Shown piece after piece: positions 1 to 5,423 of a stretch of 7,487 nt of DNA (position 1 is its first letter; the number at the start of each line of letters is the position of its first letter). The stretch covers positions 1 through 7,487 of the forward strand of contig PAZI01000026.1 of assembly GCA_002715545.1 (NCBI GenBank), written 5' to 3'. A program made the position numbers and the translations under genes. The stretch is from Methanobacteriota archaeon (GTDB lineage Archaea; Thermoplasmatota; Poseidoniia; Poseidoniales; SP79). The notes beneath the pieces were generated by a model. The model saw only the letters and a list, made by a program, of their open reading frames with translations, made no database searches and was not told the origin of the DNA.

Positions 1-752
1 CCATGACGCATCGCGCAGGTGCTGGCCATCCAGGTGGTTCTCTTTCTGCCATCGATTTGATGGTCTGCCTATACGGGTCGGTGCTGAATCATCGTCCAGA
101 TGATCCTCAGTGGGATGACCGTGATCGATTCATTCTGTCAAAGGGTCATGCTAGTCCTGCGATGTATGCAGTACTGGCAGAACATGGGTATATCCCTGAG
201 GAGGCCTTGGAGGGCTTTCGCACACTTGGCTCGATGTGTCAAGGCCACGTTGATTCGAAATGGACTCCTGGAGTCGATTTCAGTGGCGGATCACTAGGGA
301 TGGGCCTTTCATTTGGCCTTGGCGTGGCTATAGCTGCTAGTCTCACAAATAGTCAGAGGTCCACGTGGGTGATGTTGGGAGATGGTGAGTGCCAAGAAGG
401 ACAAATCTGGGAAGCTGCCATGGCAACAATCCATCATGAGGTTGAACGAGTGTATGTGATTGTCGACCGGAACAGGATTCAGAATGATGACTTCGTAGAC
501 GAACAGATGCGGCTTGGTAATCTCTCAGCAAAGTGGAGTTCTTTCGGATGGAGGGCCATAGAGGTCGATGGACACGATCATGCTTCAATCCTCTCCGCTT
601 TCCAAGAGATGGTTGCCGACCCCACCCCTGCCGTTCTCATCGCTCGAACCACCAAGGGGAAAGGAGTATCTTTCATGGAGAATAACCCCTCTTTCCATGG
701 TGCCGCTCCCAGTGACGAGCAACTGGTTACCGCGATGGAGGAATTGTCTTGA
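1..752 (+). CDS. Transketolase, N-terminal (thiamine-binding) subunit, 5'-truncated by window edge
   Basis: This is the pyrophosphate-binding half of a split transketolase, which with the next gene transfers two-carbon ketol units between sugar phosphates in the non-oxidative pentose phosphate pathway (cytosol). The visible 249 residues, counted from the in-frame ATG at 3, begin inside the first conserved block: RAGAGHPGGSLS (4-15) normally lies about 20-25 residues into the subunit, so the true start is upstream of the window and this ATG is probably internal. Other family marks are SKGHASPAMY (46-55), the thiamine diphosphate/Mg motif GDGECQEGQIWEA (126-138), VDRNRIQ (154-160), EVDGHD (187-192), and TTKGKGVSFME (216-226) followed by FHG (231-233). 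The stop overlaps the start of the C-terminal subunit by 4 bases, indicating translational coupling. Family assignment is very secure; which sugars it prefers cannot be read from sequence. Confidence 0.95.
   Translation, partial: MTHRAGAGHPGGSLSAIDLMVCLYGSVLNHRPDDPQWDDRDRFILSKGHASPAMYAVLAEHGYIPEEALEGFRTLGSMCQGHVDSKWTPGVDFSGGSLGMGLSFGLGVAIAASLTNSQRSTWVMLGDGECQEGQIWEAAMATIHHEVERVYVIVDRNRIQNDDFVDEQMRLGNLSAKWSSFGWRAIEVDGHDHASILSAFQEMVADPTPAVLIARTTKGKGVSFMENNPSFHGAAPSDEQLVTAMEELS
737..742 (+). promoter_or_regulatory. Shine-Dalgarno site deciding the TTG start of the transketolase C subunit
   Basis: GGAGGA lies inside the last codons of the N subunit, 6 bases before the TTG at 749. No ATG exists in frame near the expected N-terminus, so this strong site supports the TTG as the real start. 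Confidence 0.7.
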
Positions 753-1690
753 GTGGACGGAGTGCCTCAAGAGATGGCTACGGGAAGGCCCTCTTGGAGC
801 TAGCCGAACGTGATGACATCGTTGTGCTTGATGCGGATTTAGGTAAATCTACTCGCAGTTCGTGGTTCAGAGAGCAGTATCCAAGGCGTTCATTCAGCCT
901 TGGCATCGCAGAGCAGAACATGGTCAGTGTCGCAGCTGGAATAGCCTCCTGTGGATTCACACCTCTTGCCTCTACATTCGCGATTTTCTTGGAGAGAGCT
1001 TTCGAACAGATTCGCAATAGCGTCGTGCGTCCTGGTCTCCCAGTCCATTTTTGTGGTAGTCATGGAGGAATTCACACTGGTAGCGACGGGTCCTCGGCTC
1101 AGTCCATTGAAGACTTGGCAATCTTCCGAAGTCTGCCGCAAATGGTTGTCATGCACCCTTGCGACGAACGTTCGGCACATGCCCTTGCCATGCAATCCTG
1201 CGATCTTGATAGTCCATCGTACATGCGGACGACAAGGAATCCTTCTCCTATCATCTATGGAGATGGTGATCGTATTCAACTCGGTGAGGCCAATATTCTG
1301 CGATCAGGTGATGATGTGGCGATTATGGCCATGGGTGTCATGGTACACCGTGCCCTCCAAGCAGCGGAGATACTTGCTCGTGATGGTGTTCATGCTCGCG
1401 TGATTGATGTTCACACACTTGCTCCATTGAATATTACGACCATCACTAGTGCCGCCCATGAGTGCGGCGCTATCGTCACATGTGAGGACCATCACGTTGT
1501 CGGAGGACTCGGTAGTGCAGTTGCCGAGGCGGTCACAACCTCATCCCCGGTTCCTGTCATGCGTGTGGGAGTTGGGGACCGATTCGGTGAATCAGGAGGT
1601 TCTGATGAATTGTTGGATCACCTCGGTCTCTCTATTGGAGCGATTGTAGATGCAGCCCATAGTGCAATGAACCTCCGAAGTCGTGCGTAA
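749..1690 (+). CDS. Transketolase, C-terminal (pyrimidine-binding) subunit
   Basis: This is the second half of a split transketolase; it supplies the glutamate that activates thiamine diphosphate and the C-terminal domain. The 313 residues match the usual length of about 310. Visible marks are VVLDADLGKST (25-35), GIAEQNM (52-58) with the cofactor-activating Glu55, SHGGIHTGSDGSSAQSIEDLA (104-123, a substrate-side loop), MHPCDE (135-140), and in the C-terminal domain EDHHVVGGLGSAVAE (246-260) and FGESG (279-283). The TTG start overlaps the previous stop by 4 bases and sits 6 bases after a GGAGGA site; the protein then begins as relatives do, a short tail before RDGYGKALLELAE (8-20). It is second in a three-gene operon and followed directly by transaldolase, its pathway partner. 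Split transketolases are the norm in archaea but also occur in bacteria. Confidence 0.95.
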   Translation: MSGRSASRDGYGKALLELAERDDIVVLDADLGKSTRSSWFREQYPRRSFSLGIAEQNMVSVAAGIASCGFTPLASTFAIFLERAFEQIRNSVVRPGLPVHFCGSHGGIHTGSDGSSAQSIEDLAIFRSLPQMVVMHPCDERSAHALAMQSCDLDSPSYMRTTRNPSPIIYGDGDRIQLGEANILRSGDDVAIMAMGVMVHRALQAAEILARDGVHARVIDVHTLAPLNITTITSAAHECGAIVTCEDHHVVGGLGSAVAEAVTTSSPVPVMRVGVGDRFGESGGSDELLDHLGLSIGAIVDAAHSAMNLRSRA

Positions 1691-1694
1691 TCCC

Positions 1695-2354
1695 ATGGAG
1701 TTCTTCCTTGACACGGCTGATGTGGATGAGATTAGAGAGATTGCGGCGTGGGGTGTGCTTGATGGAGTCACTACGAACCCTACTTTGATTGCCCGCTCAG
1801 GGCGTGATTTCAGAACTGTTGTCGCTGAGATCGCAGCAATCTGCAGCGGGCCTATATCTGCTGAAGTGACCGCTACTGAGTTTGCTGGAATGATTGAGCA
1901 GGCACAGAATCTGAAGGATGATCTTCCTGAAAATGTCATCATCAAACTTCCCTGCACACCTGATGGTCTTCGAGCAACGCGATGGTGTAGTGATAACGGC
2001 ATTGATACGAATGTCACTCTTGTTTTCTCAACCACTCAAGCCACCTTGGCAGCTAAAGCCGGTGCCACGTATGTCAGCCCCTTCGTTGGTCGAATCGATG
2101 ACCAAGGGATGAATGGCATGGAGCTGATACGTTCTATCATGGAGGTATGGAATCACTATGGGTTTACCACGAAGGTTCTCGTAGCTTCTGTGCGAACCAC
2201 ATCTCACGTGTTGGAAGCCCTTGAGCTAGGTGCCCACACAGCTACCATCCCCGCGAAAGTGTTCCGGCAATTGATGGAGCATGAATTGACTGATGATGGT
2301 ATTCGCCGCTTTTTGGATGATTGGAAATCAGTGCTTGATTCGGGTAACGCCTGA
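1695..2354 (+). CDS. Transaldolase, small TalC type
   Basis: This enzyme transfers dihydroxyacetone units between sedoheptulose 7-phosphate/glyceraldehyde 3-phosphate and erythrose 4-phosphate/fructose 6-phosphate through a Schiff-base lysine. The 219-residue protein fits the short transaldolase / fructose-6-phosphate aldolase family (about 215-220). Seen: MEFFLDTADVDEI at the N-terminus, TTNPTLIA (26-33), the Schiff-base lysine in VIIKLPCT (Lys84), TNVTLVFS (105-112), YVSPFVGRIDDQG (126-138) and ASVR (164-167). Glu57 in SAEV and Phe130 in SPFVGR are the transaldolase-like choices; the E. coli aldolase FsaA has Gln and Tyr there, so I favour transaldolase activity. A GTG at 1683 in the same frame would add four residues and overlap the upstream gene, but the ATG at 1695 gives the family's normal N-terminus. 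No clear ribosome-binding site precedes either. It completes the pentose phosphate operon. Confidence 0.93.
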   Translation: MEFFLDTADVDEIREIAAWGVLDGVTTNPTLIARSGRDFRTVVAEIAAICSGPISAEVTATEFAGMIEQAQNLKDDLPENVIIKLPCTPDGLRATRWCSDNGIDTNVTLVFSTTQATLAAKAGATYVSPFVGRIDDQGMNGMELIRSIMEVWNHYGFTTKVLVASVRTTSHVLEALELGAHTATIPAKVFRQLMEHELTDDGIRRFLDDWKSVLDSGNA

Positions 2355-2414
2355 ACGAATCTACGTACAGTAGAGCAATGCATTGATGTGTCTGAATGTT
2401 GAGCCGGTGGTAGG
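2355..2414 (+). promoter_or_regulatory. Short intergenic region with two inverted repeats
   Basis: This 60-base gap separates the transaldolase gene from the next one. It holds TCTAC-gtaca-GTAGA (2360-2374), a 5-base stem with a 5-base loop, and directly after it the perfect 10-base palindrome CAATGCATTG (2376-2385), 29 bases before the next ATG. GGTG at 2406-2409 could act as a weak ribosome-binding site, 5 bases before the ATG. I see no convincing TATA box and no oligo-T terminator. A regulatory role is inference only; both repeats are short enough to arise by chance. Confidence 0.3.
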
Positions 2415-3632
2415 ATGAGCGACAAGGCCACACGTCTGCGTCGCTTCCTTGACGGTGATATTGATGTCGCCGATGTCAAGGACGACCCGCTCTTAGCCTC
2501 CTTGGCTTCTCGGATATATGGCGTCGAGGCTGAGGATTTCGAAGAATTACCCATGGTCGACGATGTGATTGGTATCCCTGGTGTGGATATAGGAGACGTC
2601 CCTCCTCCAGTTCCAAGCGATTCAGCCTTTGATTCCCCTCCCCCTCCCAGCAGTTCAGTTCCCTCTCCTGCCACCACTGCTCGAGACAATCTTTCTCGTT
2701 CAGCAGCAAGAAGGCGGCTGCAGGGAACCTTCCCTGCCTATTTCGGCCTGCTTTTGTTGGTACTGGTCATCTGCAATTTCTTTGGCCTGTTCGGTGGCTT
2801 TTTTGTTGAGATGTGCCAAGGTGAAAGCAAGTATTGCCCGCCAGATCAGAACAAGATAGCTCTTCTTTCGATAGGTGAGATCGACACAAATCAGGGCTGG
2901 GCAGACGAACTCACGTTTGGTATCCCTGATATTGCTATGGGTGTTGGTAGCATCGCCGTTCTGTTCTATGGGTTGAGCTTGCGGAATCGTGGTCGTCGGT
3001 TACTGGAATTCAAGGCTGTTGCAGACATCATTGCAGAGGATGGACGCGTGACAAAGGAAGAAGCCATCGAACTGCGTGATGCAGCTTCACGGCTCGGCAT
3101 CTCTGAGATTCAACATTCCTCTATTGCACGTGAACTTCAATCGATGGCTGACGATGGAGTAGATCTTCTCCCTGGCCAAGATGCCTCAACCCCTCTTCCC
3201 TCTCTACAAGAACCTGAATCCCGACCAGCTCCTTCAATGATTGACCTTCCACCTCCCCTCCCGATTGTGAGTGAAAATGAGGAGGCTTCGCTTGATTCTG
3301 AAGACGAGGAAGATAATCTAGATGAGGCCGGATTATCTGATTCTGAGGCGAAGACTGACGATATGGTGGATGAAGAAACTGATGAGTCTGGTCAATCCGA
3401 TTTTGAATCAGTGCCTGATATTGGCTCAAGTCAAGAAGTATCCAACCCTAGTGACGATGAATCCACTTTGAACACTCCCGATGATAACGATGCACCCCCT
3501 CCCATTCCTTCTGACGGACTTCCAAATGGTTGGACAGAGGAACAATGGCAATATTATGGACAACAATATTTGGATTCCTTGGAGAAAGATTCAGGGGATG
3601 TCGTAGATACACCCGCTGAACCTGACTCGTAA
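2415..3632 (+). CDS. Two-pass membrane protein with TerB-like segment and acidic proline-rich tails
   Basis: I do not recognise a named function. The 405-residue protein has: a polar, acidic N-terminal part (1-60); a proline/serine linker (61-90); a basic patch at ARRRL (98-102); a hydrophobic span (about 108-131); a short loop with Cys134 and Cys141 (132-168); a second span (about 169-188); and RNRGRR (190-195). The positive flanks predict both ends in the cytoplasm and the two-cysteine loop outside, where the cysteines could pair. Residues 199-230, including ADIIAEDGRVTKEEAIEL, resemble the DG-x-E helical repeat of TerB-like domains. Residues 287-360 are very acidic (Asp/Glu/Ser). Near the C-terminus is GWTEEQWQYYGQQYL (372-386), a tryptophan/tyrosine motif I recall from Poseidoniales proteins. 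The ATG start is preceded by GGTG. The gene may be read from the transaldolase operon or from its own promoter. It ends 2 bases from the end of proS, which is convergent. Confidence 0.85.
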   Translation: MSDKATRLRRFLDGDIDVADVKDDPLLASLASRIYGVEAEDFEELPMVDDVIGIPGVDIGDVPPPVPSDSAFDSPPPPSSSVPSPATTARDNLSRSAARRRLQGTFPAYFGLLLLVLVICNFFGLFGGFFVEMCQGESKYCPPDQNKIALLSIGEIDTNQGWADELTFGIPDIAMGVGSIAVLFYGLSLRNRGRRLLEFKAVADIIAEDGRVTKEEAIELRDAASRLGISEIQHSSIARELQSMADDGVDLLPGQDASTPLPSLQEPESRPAPSMIDLPPPLPIVSENEEASLDSEDEEDNLDEAGLSDSEAKTDDMVDEETDESGQSDFESVPDIGSSQEVSNPSDDESTLNTPDDNDAPPPIPSDGLPNGWTEEQWQYYGQQYLDSLEKDSGDVVDTPAEPDS

Positions 3633-3634
3633 CC

Positions 3635-5161
3635 TCAGTAGGTCCGGGCAAGAATGACTCGGCGTGTTGTCATCACTCCAGTCATGTGACATGGTACTGC
3701 GGTAGGATAAGGTTCCACATCGTCTCCAAGGAAGGTGAGACTAGTGAGGCGCTCGATAATCTCGGCATGAGCGTCTGTTCCATCGAATGCCATCTCATAG
3801 ACCCTTCCTTCTTCAATCTCAGTCTCCATCGTCCATTCTCCTTCAATCTCTTTGAATGTAGGGAGGGGTTGGAGGATCTCGTCCCGGTGTGACCTTGCCC
3901 TCTCACTGAGAACCAGAGCAATGGCCTCGAGCTCAGATTTGACAGCAGTGACAAGGCCGTTCATGGGGATGGGTTGCTTTCCCCCAGTACGTCGTGCAGC
4001 AAATACAGTCCTGTTCTCTACATCACGCGGCCCAATCTCAAGTCTGAGCGGGACACCTTTAATCTCCCAATCGTAGTATTTCTGCCCTGGGCGTATGTCC
4101 CTCTCATCTATTTTGACCCTGATACCTGCCTCCCTGAGTTCCTGTGCTGATGTCGCAACTGCATTGGTCACAGCAGCTTCGGCTCCGGTCTTGATGATGG
4201 GGACAAAGACCACTTGGATTGGGGCGATTGCTGGAGGGAAGATCAGTCCCGAGTCATCTCCATGTAGGCCTACGATTGCCCCCAGTAGGCGCTCGCTCAT
4301 GCCATAGGTGGTTTGGTGGACATGGGCTTGGTCACCTGTTTGAGTCTCATATGTAATGTCAAAGGCCTTGGCCCATTGATCTCTGTAGTGGTGGCAGGAT
4401 GCGACTTGCAGTGTTCGCCCATTCGGCATTACAGCATCAATGCCAATCGTGTACCACGCTCCTGGAAATGTATCCCATTCAGGCCTCTTTGCCTTCACGA
4501 CGGGGAGGCATAGGTCTTCCATGATTCGATCCACTATCTCTAGATCTTCGGCAATCTGACGGTTTGCATCTTCCTCATTCACATGGGCGGTGTGAGCTTC
4601 GAAGAAGTGAATCTCACGGACTCTGATGAATGAACGTGTCTGCTTAGTCTCATAACGAAATGTGTTGACAATCTGGTAGATTTTCATGGGTAGGTCAGCA
4701 TGGGACCTGATCCAGAGGGGAAACATAGTGTACATCGCAGTCTCCGATGTGGGCCTGAGGAACATTGGTACATCAATCTCATTTTCTCCAGCATGACGGA
4801 CCCAGTAAACTTCCTTGGCGAATCCTGCTTCATCTTCATCCAGTCGCAGATCTGTAGGATCTACGCCTTCTTCACGCGCTTTCTTGAGCAAGGCGACAAG
4901 TCTGTTCTCCTTGTCCAGTAGATGTTCAGGGATTAAGAGTGGGAAATTAACTTCCTCGTGATCTGTGCGTTCCATCTCCTTATGCGTCAGTTCATCGATC
5001 ATCCTCATTGCTTTCCAGCCATATGGACGCCAGACGTCCATTCCTTTGACGGGGTAACGCTTGTCGACCAGTTCAGCGGCCTCCACTATGAATGGATACC
5101 ACGCTGTGAACTCGTCCTTTGGGGGGATGCCTCGCCTGGCCGCAGATGGTTCATTCGGCAT
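3635..5161 (-). CDS. proS: Prolyl-tRNA synthetase, archaeal/eukaryal type
   Basis: This enzyme charges tRNA-Pro with proline using ATP. The 508 residues are near the family's usual 480-500. Class II catalytic core marks are RPTSETAM (136-143, proline site), motif 2 FRYETKQTRSF (168-178) with EIHFFEAHTAH (183-193), and motif 3 region HGDDSGLIFPP (300-310) followed by APIQVVFVPI (313-322). The anticodon-binding domain follows, with VKIDERDIRPGQKYYDWE (349-366) and LRLEIGPRD (372-380). The protein ends in ARTY, as expected for this type, where the terminal tyrosine packs near the active site. Oddities: the C-terminal zinc-binding domain keeps only one of four cysteines (Cys491), and the usual TSH(H/N)LGQNF stretch reads SCHHYRDQW (255-263). 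The frame is open 60 bases further, but the ATG at 5161 has a strong ribosome-binding site and gives the normal N-terminus. It overlaps the end of the upstream small gene by 11 bases. Confidence 0.96.
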   Translation of the reverse strand: MPNEPSAARRGIPPKDEFTAWYPFIVEAAELVDKRYPVKGMDVWRPYGWKAMRMIDELTHKEMERTDHEEVNFPLLIPEHLLDKENRLVALLKKAREEGVDPTDLRLDEDEAGFAKEVYWVRHAGENEIDVPMFLRPTSETAMYTMFPLWIRSHADLPMKIYQIVNTFRYETKQTRSFIRVREIHFFEAHTAHVNEEDANRQIAEDLEIVDRIMEDLCLPVVKAKRPEWDTFPGAWYTIGIDAVMPNGRTLQVASCHHYRDQWAKAFDITYETQTGDQAHVHQTTYGMSERLLGAIVGLHGDDSGLIFPPAIAPIQVVFVPIIKTGAEAAVTNAVATSAQELREAGIRVKIDERDIRPGQKYYDWEIKGVPLRLEIGPRDVENRTVFAARRTGGKQPIPMNGLVTAVKSELEAIALVLSERARSHRDEILQPLPTFKEIEGEWTMETEIEEGRVYEMAFDGTDAHAEIIERLTSLTFLGDDVEPYPTAVPCHMTGVMTTRRVILARTY

Positions 5162-5420
5162 CTGTTCCCTCCTCTTGTGGATGAACATGAGCATATAACC
5201 GGAAGAGGCCGAGAGCCGCAAACGCCCCCCAAACCATCGCGAGTGCGAAGAATGGCCACTCTTTGGTTATCATGGCTCTCACTCCAAGCAATATCTGTCC
5301 TGTTCCCATCAGCAAGAGATATGTTGCAGATTTTGATGACATTCTGTCGCTGACTTCTAGCCCAAAGGCAGTGATAATCATCACCATTCCTAGGTAAGCT
5401 CCAATCATCGTGACTTCCAT
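5151..5420 (-). CDS. Small three-pass membrane protein, CBU_0592-like
   Basis: This 89-residue protein of unknown function is almost entirely hydrophobic, with three predicted spans (about 4-21, 32-50, 55-73) and a short polar tail ending PQEEGTDAE. The pattern of a first helix, then S-x-x-x-S-x-x-Y (24-34 region), a glycine in the second helix, and a PFF...VWGAFAALGL third helix resembles the small CBU_0592-like membrane family; this is pattern resemblance recalled from memory. It starts 3 bases after the coaBC stop. GAGGT (minus strand, 5432-5428) lies 7 bases before its ATG, and its end overlaps proS by 11 bases, so it is translated as part of this operon. A second ATG at 5408 would drop four residues and is also possible. 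Its position between two essential genes argues that it is a real gene, despite its small size. Confidence 0.78.
   Translation of the reverse strand: MEVTMIGAYLGMVMIITAFGLEVSDRMSSKSATYLLLMGTGQILLGVRAMITKEWPFFALAMVWGAFAALGLFRLYAHVHPQEEGTDAE
5167..5173 (-). promoter_or_regulatory. Shine-Dalgarno site for proS
   Basis: Read on the minus strand, AGGAGGG lies 5 bases before the ATG at 5161-5159. It sits inside the 3' end of the preceding gene and argues for this start over the in-frame ATG at 5221, which would add 20 non-conserved residues. Confidence 0.75.
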
Positions 5421-5423
5421 TTC

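Noticed and set aside
890..1279. Open frame of 129 codons on the minus strand
   Set aside because: It lies wholly within the well-supported transketolase C-terminal subunit, and its translation shows no recognisable domain; an antisense shadow.
1592..2035. Open frame of 147 codons on the minus strand
   Set aside because: It overlaps the end of the transketolase subunit and the catalytic part of transaldolase; serine/arginine-rich translation without motifs, so a shadow.
2204..2689. Open frame of 161 codons on the minus strand
   Set aside because: It is opposite transaldolase and the Pro/Ser-rich start of the membrane protein; low-complexity composition comes from the complementary strand's bias.
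5162..5221. 20-residue N-terminal extension of ProRS from the ATG at 5221
   Set aside because: The extension is encoded in the gene upstream, does not look conserved, and the ATG at 5161 has a strong, well-spaced ribosome-binding site.
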